The notes: generated from the letters alone by a model not told the origin. Shown: positions 32,907 to 41,239, counted from the first letter of the stretch. The stretch is 64,000 nucleotides of DNA from an uncultured Clostridia bacterium (GCA_944330115.1 CALVIN010000002.1:62001-126000); one strand, 5' to 3'. Made by a program: numbers and translations.

Positions 32907-34031
32907 ATGAAAAAAGTTGCTTTGGCGGTATGGAAATTTATAAAGAGCGAAGTGGTGCTGTGCGTGGCGCTGCTGCTCGCCATAGTTTCGGCGTTCTTCG
33001 TTCCGCCCAACGCCGAATACTTAAACTATATCGACTGGGACACGCTCGCCCTGCTGTTCGGGCTGATGGCGGTGATGAAGGGCTTTCAGGGTGCGGGGCT
33101 GTTTGACTTTATGGCCAACAAGCTGCTCGGCAAGGCCAATACCTCGCGCAAGCTGATGTTCGTGCTCGTCTTTCTGCCCTTCTTTTTGAGCATGGTAGTC
33201 ACCAACGACGTATCTTTAATAACTTTTGTGCCTTTCGGCATAATAGTGTTCAAATCGGCGGGGCTTGAAAAGCGCATAATACCGCTTGTCGTATTGCAGA
33301 CGCTTGCCGCAAACCTTGGCAGTATGCTCACGCCCATGGGCAACCCGCAGAACCTGTATCTCTACAACGCCTCGGGCATGTCGTTCGGCGAGCTTATTCT
33401 CATAATGCTGCCCTACGTGGCACTCTCGGGAGTGGCGCTCGCCGTCATCATCTGTTGCTTCAAATCGGAGCCCGTCGAATACGAGTGCCGCGAGTCAAAA
33501 CTGGGCGGCGCGTTTTCGCTCACCTGGCCGGCGGTATTCTTTGTTGTGTGCCTTCTGGGTCTGTTCGACGTCATCCCGCCCCTCATAATAGCGGCGGTGG
33601 TGCTCGTGTTCCTGCTCATTGCCGACCGCAAGTCGCTTGCAAAAGTCGACTATTCTCTGCTGCTCACTTTCGTCGCGCTCTTCATATTCATCGGCAACAT
33701 GAAGAATATCGACGTGTTCAAAAATTTCCTCTCGTCGGTCATATCGGGCAACGAGGAGATAGTGGCGGTGCTGGCAAGCCAGGTGATAAGCAACGTCCCC
33801 GCGGCGCTCCTGCTTTCGGGTTTTTCATCCGAGTGGCAGGCGCTTATAGTCGGGTGCAACCTGGGCGGCCTGGGCACGCTCATCGCCTCTATGGCAAGCC
33901 TCATCTCCTACAAGTCGCTCGCGCACGAATATCCGCACAAGCGCGCGGCCTACCTCGGGCAGTTCACCATATACAACGTGGCCTTCCTCGCCGTGCTCGT
34001 GGGGTTGAGCTATCTGATAGCGCTGTTCTGA
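32907..34031 (+). CDS. SLC13/ArsB-NhaD-type permease (YbiR-like)
   Basis: 374 aa from MKKVALAVWKFIKSE. About ten hydrophobic helices; the motif VVTNDVSLITFVPFGI and the later SQVISNVPAALLLSGF are the paired re-entrant signatures of the ion-transporter superfamily (DASS, ArsB, NhaD, CitM). The loop LTPMGNPQNLYLY is also typical. It moves an anion (dicarboxylate, citrate, sulfate, arsenite) or Na+/H+; the substrate cannot be told. No Shine-Dalgarno sequence precedes the ATG: the DNA immediately upstream is a terminator T-run created by the duplicated tRNA end. In-frame TTG at 32886 is an unlikely alternative because it lies in the hairpin. Confidence 0.85.
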   Translation: MKKVALAVWKFIKSEVVLCVALLLAIVSAFFVPPNAEYLNYIDWDTLALLFGLMAVMKGFQGAGLFDFMANKLLGKANTSRKLMFVLVFLPFFLSMVVTNDVSLITFVPFGIIVFKSAGLEKRIIPLVVLQTLAANLGSMLTPMGNPQNLYLYNASGMSFGELILIMLPYVALSGVALAVIICCFKSEPVEYECRESKLGGAFSLTWPAVFFVVCLLGLFDVIPPLIIAAVVLVFLLIADRKSLAKVDYSLLLTFVALFIFIGNMKNIDVFKNFLSSVISGNEEIVAVLASQVISNVPAALLLSGFSSEWQALIVGCNLGGLGTLIASMASLISYKSLAHEYPHKRAAYLGQFTIYNVAFLAVLVGLSYLIALF

Positions 34032-34053
34032 TAAAACTTTTCTTACGATAAAT

Positions 34054-34094
34054 AAAGGCGCTGCGCGGGGCTTTGGGCCCCGCGCAGCGCCTTT
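34054..34094. terminator. Bidirectional terminator between the permease and potD
   Basis: A 15-bp stem (34057-34071 with 34077-34091) flanked by AAA and TTT, so it can work on both strands for the convergent genes. A second small hairpin CCGCC-TTTTT-GGCGG with TCTTTTT follows at 34128-34148 on the plus strand. Confidence 0.88.
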
Positions 34095-34146
34095 ACATTT
34101 TATATAAATCGTATATCTTTTTCAGTCCGCCTTTTTGGCGGTCTTT

Positions 34147-35772
34147 TTATTTGCCGCGCTTTTTGCCGCTGTAGAATATCGTATATCTGAAGCGATATAA
34201 AACTATTGCAACTGCGGCAACGACTATCACAGCGGCAACTATCACCACGGTGGTGACGGGTATGTCGGCAACGTCGAGGCAGCGCACGTTTATCCACATC
34301 TGATTTATCTCGGAAAGGTCGTCGCCGAAGTCCTCCATGACAACGCTGCGCGCTATCACGTCCCCGGTGGGGTACTGCCCGAAGGCCTGCCTGCCTATGC
34401 TTATCGTTCCGCCGCTGTAGACGGGGTAGCCGGCGACGTACTCATCGTCGTCATATTCGTGCGTAAGAGTCGCGCCCTCGGCGGCAACGGTGTCCATGTC
34501 GATGTATATATAGCTGTCCTCGCCGAAGAAGTAGCTCACGTCATACACATATATGTTTTCAAACTCGTAGAAGTCCTCGCTCTCCTCGTCGGTCACCACG
34601 CCGTAGCACCAGTCGAAGTAGTTGAACACTTCGTCGGCGGCGATGGAGGAGGTGTAGCCGATGTAATACATGTTGCGCACGGCTATGTCGGGGCGGGAGA
34701 GGAAGTTTACGAATGCCTCCGCGGCTATCTGCTTCTGCTCGCTGCCATCAATGCCGTCTTTGAGCATCACCCAGCCGTCAAACCACAGGTTGGTGCACTC
34801 CTCGGGTATGGAGTACCACAGCTCCGTGTCATCCTCGTCGGCCTGATCGAGTATATACACCGCGTCGCCCGACCACTGGTAGTTGGCAATAACCTTGCCG
34901 GTCACCATGTCGGTCTTGCCGCTGTCCGTCTCAAAGGAATAAACGTTCTCCTTTATGTCCTTCAAAATGTCCTCGGCCGCGGCTATCGTCTCGGCGTCGG
35001 TGTTGTTCAAAAGCGCGCTGCGCGCCTCGGCCTTCTCGGCTTCGCTCATGCCGCTGTCGGCGTTTATGGCGTTCAGCTCGTCCTCGAAGAGTATGGAGAG
35101 GGCGGCAAAGTAGGCGTCGCGCACATTGTCTTTTACGGTGACCGACTTGAAGTAGTCGGAGTTGGTGAGTATGTGGCAGGCCGCCACGTCGGAGTTGTCA
35201 TCCACGAGCTCGGGGTTAAAGGCAAAGCCCGTAGTGCCCCACATATAGCAGGCGGCTATGCCGCTCCAGCCGTAGTCGTCGAAGATGCTGCCCTCGGCGC
35301 CGTCGATGTATGAGGATACGTTGTTTATATAGTAGTTCTGCTCGTTGTCCTCGTCCATGAAGTCTTCCGAAAAGGGCTGTATCTCGCCCTCCTCCAAAAG
35401 TTTCATTATCATGTAGTCGGAGGGGCACACGAGGTCGTATACGTCGCCCAGGTTGAGCTGGTTATAGAGGTCCTCGTTCGTGCCGAAGGTGGAGTATTCC
35501 ACGCGCACGTCAAAGCCGAAGTTCTGCGAGTTGAACCACTCGGTGAAGTCGTCTACCACGCTGTTTTCGCCGAATATATAGTCCTCGCCCGTGTAGGTAT
35601 TCTCTATGTCGATGGCCTCATCGTCGCCCCAACCGCCGAGGTCGATGTATTCTTCCCAGTTTGAAACGCGCAGCACCACCGTGTCGTCCTTTGCGGCGCA
35701 GCCTGCGAGCGCAATGGTGGGGGCCGCCATAAGGCAGGCCGCGGCAATGGCCGCTATTCTTATCTTTTTCAT
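34147..35772 (-). CDS. potD: Spermidine/putrescine-binding lipoprotein PotD, enlarged and doubly anchored
   Basis: 541 aa; PotD is usually about 350. The N-terminus MKKIRIAAIAAACLM... ends in the lipobox LAGC (Cys25), so the mature protein is a lipoprotein. The binding domain begins LRVSNWEEYIDLGG and includes DLVCPSDYMIMKLLEEG, VIANYQWSGDA and a terminal region of the PotD/PotF fold, interrupted by an acidic insertion. The last ~35 residues form a transmembrane helix (VTTVVIVAAVIVVAAVAIVLY) with a basic cytoplasmic tail, a second anchor not usual for PotD. GGAGGAG precedes the ATG and the start overlaps the potC stop. It delivers polyamines to PotBC. Last gene of the operon. Confidence 0.92.
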   Translation of the reverse strand: MKKIRIAAIAAACLMAAPTIALAGCAAKDDTVVLRVSNWEEYIDLGGWGDDEAIDIENTYTGEDYIFGENSVVDDFTEWFNSQNFGFDVRVEYSTFGTNEDLYNQLNLGDVYDLVCPSDYMIMKLLEEGEIQPFSEDFMDEDNEQNYYINNVSSYIDGAEGSIFDDYGWSGIAACYMWGTTGFAFNPELVDDNSDVAACHILTNSDYFKSVTVKDNVRDAYFAALSILFEDELNAINADSGMSEAEKAEARSALLNNTDAETIAAAEDILKDIKENVYSFETDSGKTDMVTGKVIANYQWSGDAVYILDQADEDDTELWYSIPEECTNLWFDGWVMLKDGIDGSEQKQIAAEAFVNFLSRPDIAVRNMYYIGYTSSIAADEVFNYFDWCYGVVTDEESEDFYEFENIYVYDVSYFFGEDSYIYIDMDTVAAEGATLTHEYDDDEYVAGYPVYSGGTISIGRQAFGQYPTGDVIARSVVMEDFGDDLSEINQMWINVRCLDVADIPVTTVVIVAAVIVVAAVAIVLYRFRYTIFYSGKKRGK

Positions 35773-36578
35773 ATGCGCTCCTCCGTCTTTTTCTTTACCG
35801 AGAGCACGTTCATCAGCACAACTATCACCACGACCACTATAAATATTATGGTAGAGAGCGCCCACAGCGCCGTCTTTATCTCGGTCTGTCCGCCCTTGGT
35901 GGCGTTTACAACGTAGGTGCTTATCGTGTCGAAGGTGGAGGGCTTTGTGTAGGTGGTTATAAAGTAGTCGTCGAGCGACAGCGTCACCGCCAGCATAAAG
36001 CCCGAAAGTATGCCGGGCAGCAGCTGCGGGATCACCACCTTTACGAGCGCCTGCGCGGGCGTCGCGCCCAAATCGAGCGCCGCCTCATACAGGTTGTTGT
36101 CCATAGCCTTCAGTCTGGGGATTACGGAGAGGTACACAAAGGGAGTGCACAGCACCACGTGCCCTATCACGAGGGGAACGAAGGTGTCTTTGCCTATGTT
36201 CATTAAAACTACGAGCAGCACGCACAGCGAAAAGCCGGTAACTACGTCGGCGTTTACCACGGGTATCTGGTTTGCATAGTTTATCAGGTGCTTTGCCGTC
36301 CTCTTTGAATAGAACGCGCCTATCGCGCCCAGCGTGCCGAGTATGGCCGATATGAGCGCCGAGCCGAGCGCCAGCGCTATCGTGCCGCCTATCATGCCGC
36401 GCAGTTCCTCGTTTTCGAACAGAGTTATGTAGTTTGCAAACGTGAAGCCGTCTATCGCGCCGCCCACCATGGTGGCGTCGGTGAAGGAGTAAACGGCGAG
36501 CAGCAGTATGGGAACGTATATAAAGGCAAGTATGAGCACCAGCCATACCACGCTCAAAACTTTCTTTGCTATTTTCAC
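35769..36578 (-). CDS. potC: Spermidine/putrescine ABC transporter permease PotC
   Basis: 269 aa, six hydrophobic segments. The binding-protein-dependent permease loop EAALDLGATPAQALVKVVIPQLLPGI contacts PotA. The starting helix and YSFTDATMVGG match PotC/YdcV proteins. It overlaps potB and potD by 4 nt on either side. With PotB it forms the membrane channel for polyamine uptake. Confidence 0.95.
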   Translation of the reverse strand: MKIAKKVLSVVWLVLILAFIYVPILLLAVYSFTDATMVGGAIDGFTFANYITLFENEELRGMIGGTIALALGSALISAILGTLGAIGAFYSKRTAKHLINYANQIPVVNADVVTGFSLCVLLVVLMNIGKDTFVPLVIGHVVLCTPFVYLSVIPRLKAMDNNLYEAALDLGATPAQALVKVVIPQLLPGILSGFMLAVTLSLDDYFITTYTKPSTFDTISTYVVNATKGGQTEIKTALWALSTIIFIVVVVIVVLMNVLSVKKKTEERI

Positions 36579-37381
36579 AGTATCGTCCTCCCCTCGGCCT
36601 CGCCGCTGTCGTTGAACCGGTTTGTGGCGAGGGTTATTATAAATATGATGATGAGCAGTATGAGTGATATCATCGAGCCGTTGTTCCAGTCGTAGGTGGC
36701 AAAGTAGCTGCCTATCAGGCTGCCCATTATATAGGTGCTGTTATACAGCATATCCAAAACGACGTAGTTGGTCATCGAGGGCAGCAGTACCATCGTAACG
36801 CCCGAAATTATGCCGGGTACCGAGAGGGGGAGTATCACCCTCATGAACACGGTAAACCCGTTCGCACCCAGATCTTCCGCCGCCTCGGTGAGGCTCTTGT
36901 CGAGTTTGGAGAGGGAGGTGTAGAGTGGAAGTATCATAAAGGGCATAAAGTCGTAGGTCATGCCTATCACCGTATTCAAAAAGGGATAGGCGGCGATGTT
37001 GCTCTCTATCGCGGTGAGTATCTCCTTGAGCGCCGTTATCCTCAAAGTGAAGTTTATCCACATGGGCAGCACAAAGAGCATCAAAAGCACATACTTTTTC
37101 TTGAACTTGCTCCTTGCAAGTATATACGCCACGGGATAGGCTATCACAAGGCAGATGAGCGTTGTAACGACGGCTATCGCCACGCTGTATAAAAGGGTGC
37201 CCAGCGTGTTGTCGTTTGTGAAGAACTGCACAAGGTTGTCAAAGGTGAACTGCCCCGTGCTGTTGGTGAACGCATAGTAGATTATAACGAGCAGCGGGCA
37301 TATTACAAACAGTATCAGAAAGGCTGCATAGGGTATGCACAGCTGCTTTCTGTTGAAACGCAATTTAAGGGCCTTCGTCAT
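36575..37381 (-). CDS. potB: Spermidine/putrescine ABC transporter permease PotB
   Basis: 268 aa with about six transmembrane helices. The coupling loop is EAAEDLGANGFTVFMRVILPLSVPGI, the EAA motif of type-I importers. Residues PLLVIIYYAFTNSTGQFTFDN resemble the N-terminal segment of PotB. The start overlaps the potA stop by 4 nt. Heterodimeric partner of PotC. Confidence 0.95.
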   Translation of the reverse strand: MTKALKLRFNRKQLCIPYAAFLILFVICPLLVIIYYAFTNSTGQFTFDNLVQFFTNDNTLGTLLYSVAIAVVTTLICLVIAYPVAYILARSKFKKKYVLLMLFVLPMWINFTLRITALKEILTAIESNIAAYPFLNTVIGMTYDFMPFMILPLYTSLSKLDKSLTEAAEDLGANGFTVFMRVILPLSVPGIISGVTMVLLPSMTNYVVLDMLYNSTYIMGSLIGSYFATYDWNNGSMISLILLIIIFIITLATNRFNDSGEAEGRTIL

Positions 37382-38889
37382 TTCTTTTCACCTGCCGCGG
37401 GTTTTAAAGTAAGTTTTATCTTGTCGGAGGGGATTATAAGGCTCACCTTGTCGCCTATGTTCCAAAGGTCGGGGCAGGCGAGCACATAGTCCTCCTCGTT
37501 CTCCTCCGTCCTTACTATATAGCGGTAGTGGTCGCCCTTGTATATCATGGAGATTATGCTGCCGTCAACGCCGCCTGCGTCCTTTTCGTCGCTCATCGTT
37601 ATGTCGGCAAAGCCCACTTCGGCGGTGACTTCAACGTCGGTGAGGTCTATCTTCTCGCCGGAGGCGGTTATAAGGTAGCCCTCCTCGTCGAGGTGCGAGC
37701 CGGGGTAGAGCTGGGTAACGTCGCACTCGAACTCGCCGTCGCCGAACTTTACGGTGTTGTTCTTGGTTATAACGCCGTCGTACTTGTTCTCGGTGTAAAC
37801 TTTCTCCATTATGTGGATGCCGTCGGGCTCTATCCTCATGCCTATCACCGAATCGGGCGCGGCGTAGGCGGTGGACTGTATAACAAGCTCAAACCTGCCC
37901 ACTTCCACGGTTATCTCGTAGTGCACGCCCTTGAACACGGTGGAGAGCACTTTGCCCTTCAGCTGACCCTCGCCGGGCTTGCATATTATAATGTCCTCGG
38001 GGCGCACTACCACGTCGACGTACTGGTTTATCTCGTAGTCGTCGAGGCAGTCGAACTCCGCGCCGCAGAACTTCACCTTCAGCTTGCCCGTCATCATGCC
38101 GTTGAATATGTTGCTCTCGCCTATAAAGTCGGCCACGAAGGTGTTTATAGGCTCGTTGTATATGTCGGTGGGGGAGCCTATCTGCTGTATTTCGCCGTCG
38201 TTTATCACCACTATCTTGTCGCTCATGGTGAGCGCCTCTTCCTGGTCGTGGGTGACGTATATAAAGGTTATGCCCAGCCTCCTGTGCATCTCCTTGAGCT
38301 CTATCTGCATCTCCTTCCTCATTTTGAGGTCGAGTGCGCCGAGCGGCTCGTCCAACAGCAGTATCTCGGGCTCGTTGACTATGGCTCGCGCTATCGCCAC
38401 CCTCTGCTGCTGTCCGCCCGAAAGGGTGGAGACGGAGCGCTTTTCAAAGCCCTCCAGATCTACTATGTCCAAAACGTGCTTTACCTTTTCGTCTATGTCG
38501 CGGCGGGTAAGGCGCCCCTTCTTCACCACGGTATTGCCCTTTTTGTCGGTAGCGGTATACTCCGTCTTTTTAAGGCGCAGGCCGAAGGCTATGTTCTCAT
38601 ACACGTTGAGGTGGGGGAAGAGCGCATAGCGCTGGAACACGGTGTTTACCGGGCGCTTGTTGGGCGGCAGGTTGCTTATGTCCTCGCCGTTTAAAAGTAT
38701 CTGTCCCGAAGTGGGCAGGTCAAAGCCGGCTATCATGCGCAGAGTTGTCGTCTTGCCGCAGCCCGAGGGGCCGAGGAAGGTGACGAACTCGCCCTTCTGC
38801 ACGGAGAGGTTGAAGTTTTCGACGGCTATCGTGTCGTCGAATGATTTGCACACGTTTTTAAGCTCGATAATGGTGTTGGTGTCGCTCAT
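37378..38889 (-). CDS. potA: Spermidine/putrescine ABC transporter ATPase PotA, C-terminally extended
   Basis: 503 aa; typical PotA is about 370. ATPase domain 1-240: Walker A GPSGCGKT with Lys46, Q-loop FQRYALFPHLNV, signature LSGGQQQR, Walker B LLLDEPLGALD, switch YVTHDQEEAL. TOBE-type domains follow from about 280 (DVVVRPEDIIICKPGEG). The extra ~130 residues repeat a similar beta-rich pattern and are acidic in part (EGYLITASGEKIDLTDVEV), perhaps a second regulatory TOBE unit. AAGGAG lies 7 nt before the ATG. The XRE-cupin regulator is 17 bp upstream in the same operon. Confidence 0.94.
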   Translation of the reverse strand: MSDTNTIIELKNVCKSFDDTIAVENFNLSVQKGEFVTFLGPSGCGKTTTLRMIAGFDLPTSGQILLNGEDISNLPPNKRPVNTVFQRYALFPHLNVYENIAFGLRLKKTEYTATDKKGNTVVKKGRLTRRDIDEKVKHVLDIVDLEGFEKRSVSTLSGGQQQRVAIARAIVNEPEILLLDEPLGALDLKMRKEMQIELKEMHRRLGITFIYVTHDQEEALTMSDKIVVINDGEIQQIGSPTDIYNEPINTFVADFIGESNIFNGMMTGKLKVKFCGAEFDCLDDYEINQYVDVVVRPEDIIICKPGEGQLKGKVLSTVFKGVHYEITVEVGRFELVIQSTAYAAPDSVIGMRIEPDGIHIMEKVYTENKYDGVITKNNTVKFGDGEFECDVTQLYPGSHLDEEGYLITASGEKIDLTDVEVTAEVGFADITMSDEKDAGGVDGSIISMIYKGDHYRYIVRTEENEEDYVLACPDLWNIGDKVSLIIPSDKIKLTLKPAAGEKK

Positions 38890-38906
38890 TTTTTACTCCT
38901 TAAATA

Positions 38907-39440
38907 TTAAAAGTTGGGGGGCGTGGAGATCCACAGTATCTTCGCCGTGCTCTTGCCTGCGTTGCTCACGCAGTGCGTCGTGTTTGCCTTGTAATAAAAC
39001 GTTTCGCCGCGCTTGCACACATACGCCTTTTTGCCGAGCGTTATCCTCACCCTGCCCTCTAAAACATACCCGAATTCCTCGCCGTCGTGGGGGAAGTCCT
39101 CCGAGGAGGCGGCCCCGGGCAGCAGTTCCAGAATAACGGGCTCCATCATGTTCTTCTGTGCGTTGGGTATTATCCACTTCAGCGTCATTCCGTCGTCGCG
39201 CTTTTCGATGAAGTCGTCCGCGCCGAACACCACCCGCTCGTCGTCCTCTTTTTTAAAGAACTCCGCAAGGTCGGTGCCCAGCGCCGCGAGTATGTCGCAC
39301 AGCGTGGCGATGGAGGGAGACGTTATGTCGTTCTCGAGCTGCGAAATATAGCCCTTGGTAAGTTCGCACCTGTCGGCAAGCTCGGCCTGGGACAGGTTGA
39401 GCTGCTGCCTGAGCTGCTTGATTTTACTGCCGATTTCCAT
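38907..39440 (-). CDS. XRE-family regulator with cupin domain (PuuR-like), first gene of the pot operon
   Basis: 177 aa. An N-terminal helix-turn-helix (about 5-58; LNLSQAELADRCELTKGYISQ) is followed by a C-terminal cupin domain (about 105-175; DGEEFGYVLEGRVRI, YYKANTTHCVSN). Such XRE-cupin proteins sense polyamines or amino acids in the cupin barrel and repress uptake or catabolic operons. The start chosen is the ATG of MEIGSKIKQL, 8 nt after AAAGG; a GTG three codons earlier lacks room for an SD. The operon leader upstream is full of GTTTAA/TTAAAC half-sites, which suggests autoregulation of potABCD. Confidence 0.92.
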   Translation of the reverse strand: MEIGSKIKQLRQQLNLSQAELADRCELTKGYISQLENDITSPSIATLCDILAALGTDLAEFFKKEDDERVVFGADDFIEKRDDGMTLKWIIPNAQKNMMEPVILELLPGAASSEDFPHDGEEFGYVLEGRVRITLGKKAYVCKRGETFYYKANTTHCVSNAGKSTAKILWISTPPNF

Positions 39441-39450
39441 AAATTTCACA

Positions 39451-39560
39451 CCTTTTAACTAAACTTTCCGTTTAATCACGGTAAACGCGCAATTAAACGC
39501 CGCGTTTACGATAATTAAACGGTTAGCATTTTTAAACAAAAAGTTTAGCAATAATAACCG
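39451..39560 (-). promoter_or_regulatory. Operator/promoter region of the pot operon
   Basis: At least five GTTTAA/TTAAAC half-sites occur in about 100 bp (near 39455, 39470, 39491, 39514, 39531), some arranged as CGTTTAATTAT-CGTAAACG and CCGTTTAATCACGG. One possible minus-strand promoter is TTGTTT-17-AATTAT within the cluster. The repeats are best explained as binding sites for the XRE-cupin protein. From 39561 to 39850 the DNA is AT-rich then GC-rich and shows nothing recognisable. Confidence 0.55.
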
Positions 39561-39851
39561 TGTTTGATTATAAGTGCATATGTGCACTATGTCAACTTAT
39601 TGGAAGAACTTTTTTAATGTGTAAATATTTGACAGTATTATGAACGCTTTGTGAAAATTTAACACTCTTTCAGGGCGGCAAAGGGCGGTCGCTCGCGCGC
39701 GACTTATTATTATATAGGCGCCGCAGTATAATATTACTTATCGGGCGGGTGTCGGCCGCAAACACGCACGCCGCGGCACTCATGCTGCCGCTGCCGGTCG
39801 TTCGCTGTGCCGCCGGCGCGGAGGGGGAGGCATAACACGCCTTTTAAAGCT

Positions 39852-39882
39852 AAAAAAAATCGCCCGAAGGGCTGCTTCGGGC
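39852..39882 (-). terminator. Third tandem terminator downstream of rpsT
   Basis: Minus strand: stem GCCCGAAG / CTTCGGGC with a 5-nt loop, then GATTTTTTTT. Confidence 0.8.
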
Positions 39883-39893
39883 AAAATACATAC

Positions 39894-39928
39894 AAAAAAA
39901 CGGCGCGTCGAAAATTTAAAGCGCGCCG
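39894..39928 (-). terminator. Second tandem terminator downstream of rpsT
   Basis: Minus strand: stem CGGCGCG / CGCGCCG with a 14-nt loop, then TTTTTTTG. Confidence 0.75.
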
Positions 39929-39962
39929 GAATATGAACGGTATTTCAAACTTTGCGTAACGC

Positions 39963-39992
39963 AAAAGATCGGGTGCGGAGGCACCCGATCTT
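39963..39992 (-). terminator. First terminator downstream of rpsT
   Basis: Minus strand: 12-bp stem AAGATCGGGTGC / GCACCCGATCTT with a 4-nt loop, followed by TTGC after the stem's own T-run. Confidence 0.8.
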
Positions 39993-40020
39993 CATTTGCA
40001 ATAAACTTTTATCAAGGCTC

Positions 40021-40284
40021 TTATTCCATCTCGTTGAGCCTTTTTGCAAGACCGCTCTTCTTGTTGGCGGCAGTGTTCTTTTTAAGAACTCCCTTGGAAA
40101 CTGCGCCGTCGATAACCGAGCAGGTCTCGGGGAACATAGCGGTAGCTGCTGCCTTGTCGCCGCTCTCTACAACGGCAAGAAACTTCTTCATGGCATTTTT
40201 AACCTGAGTTTTAACAACTCTGTTCCTCATGGTCTTCTTTTCGGTTACAAGAACGCGTTTCTTCGCTGACTTTATGTTAGGCAC
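40021..40284 (-). CDS. rpsT: 30S ribosomal protein S20
   Basis: 87 aa starting at a GTG codon (product MPNIKSAKKRVLV). S20 binds 16S rRNA helices in the small subunit. The basic sequence, SAKKRV start and KGVLKKNTAANKKSGLAKRLN end are diagnostic, and the length is standard. GGAG lies 8 nt before the GTG; a longer upstream reading would have no SD and no family support. It is a single-gene unit with a clear promoter and is divergent from murI. Confidence 0.97.
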   Translation of the reverse strand: MPNIKSAKKRVLVTEKKTMRNRVVKTQVKNAMKKFLAVVESGDKAAATAMFPETCSVIDGAVSKGVLKKNTAANKKSGLAKRLNEME

Positions 40285-40325
40285 TTTGATCTCTCCTTTA
40301 AGCGTATCAATGAAATTCTTGAGTA

Positions 40326-40354
40326 ATTTTATCATAAAAAAATGGCATTGTAAA
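40326..40354 (-). promoter_or_regulatory. Promoter of rpsT
   Basis: Minus strand TTTACA (40354-40349), 17-bp spacer, TAAAAT (40331-40326) with an extended TGA. Confidence 0.85.
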
Positions 40355-40381
40355 CTAATTTTTGCCGTCTTTCGCATTTTT

Positions 40382-40410
40382 TTCATATAAATTTTGGCGG
40401 CAAATAAAAT
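40382..40410 (+). promoter_or_regulatory. Promoter abutting the murI start codon
   Basis: TTCATA (40382-40387), 17-bp spacer, TAAAAT (40405-40410). The predicted start at about 40417 is the A of the murI ATG, so the mRNA may be leaderless. The -35 is poor. Confidence 0.5.
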
Positions 40411-40416
40411 ATTTGT

Positions 40417-41163
40417 ATGGATAAGCTCTCAAAGGGCGGCAGGCCGCTCGTATGCGTGTTCGACAGCGGCATCGGAGGTTTGAACCTGCTCTCGGCGTGC
40501 GTGCGCCGCCTGCCGCAGGCAGACTATTGTTACTTTGCCGATAACTACTTCGTCCCCTACGGCAACATGGCGGAGGGAGAGGTGAAGGAGCGCGTTTCCG
40601 GCTTCTTTTCGCGCATCGCCGCCCTGCGCCCCGATGCCGCCGTCGTGGCATGCAACACCGTTACGGCGGAGTGCATATCCGCCCTGCGCGCCGCCTATGA
40701 TTTCCCCATACTCGGCATGGAACCGGCGGTAAAGCAGGCGTATGAGCTGGGCGGCAGATACCTCGTTCTGGCAACAAAGGCCACCTGCCGCAGCGCCTCG
40801 TTTGCCCGCCTCATGTCGCTGTACGGAAAGGACGCAAAAGTCGTCCCGCTGGAGCATCTCGCGGGCGATATCGAGCGGGAGATTTTCTCTCCTTCGCTTT
40901 CACGCCTTGCCGAGGGGCTGCCGAAGGGAAATTACCGCTCGGTGGTGCTCGGCTGCACGCACTATGTTTTCATAAAAAATGCAATAAAAGCGCGGTATGG
41001 CGTGCCCGTGTTTGACGGCATGGCAGGGACGGCCGACCACCTGGCGGCCACTTTAGGGATTTTTGACCACTTTTTGACCACCGCGGGAAAAATCGACTTT
41101 TTTTGCGGAAATTTTGCAAAAAATCGCGCTATTTTTGAAATGCTCCAACAAAATCTTTTTTAA
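40417..41163 (+). CDS. murI: Glutamate racemase
   Basis: 248 aa. Converts L- to D-glutamate for MurD. The two catalytic cysteines are Cys79 in VVACNTVTA and Cys180 in LGCTHY. The N-terminal FDSGIGGLNLL and YFADNYFVPYG are the other family blocks; Tyr-Phe replaces the usual Asp region partly, but the overall pattern is intact. Length is a little below the usual 260-270. There is no SD upstream of the ATG, and a -10-like TAAAAT sits six bases before it. It is placed just before the dcw cluster, which fits its role in supplying D-Glu. Confidence 0.93.
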   Translation: MDKLSKGGRPLVCVFDSGIGGLNLLSACVRRLPQADYCYFADNYFVPYGNMAEGEVKERVSGFFSRIAALRPDAAVVACNTVTAECISALRAAYDFPILGMEPAVKQAYELGGRYLVLATKATCRSASFARLMSLYGKDAKVVPLEHLAGDIEREIFSPSLSRLAEGLPKGNYRSVVLGCTHYVFIKNAIKARYGVPVFDGMAGTADHLAATLGIFDHFLTTAGKIDFFCGNFAKNRAIFEMLQQNLF

Positions 41164-41239
41164 AATTTTCTTAAAAATTTTGCCGCGGGCTTCGTCACAT
41201 TGCAAAAAATTTAAAAAAATCCCAAAAAATATTGCGTTG

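Noticed and set aside
40285-40386. A longer S20 protein with about 34 extra N-terminal residues
   Set aside because: The SD points to the GTG at 40284 and S20 proteins begin MPNIKSA; the extra part overlaps the promoter.
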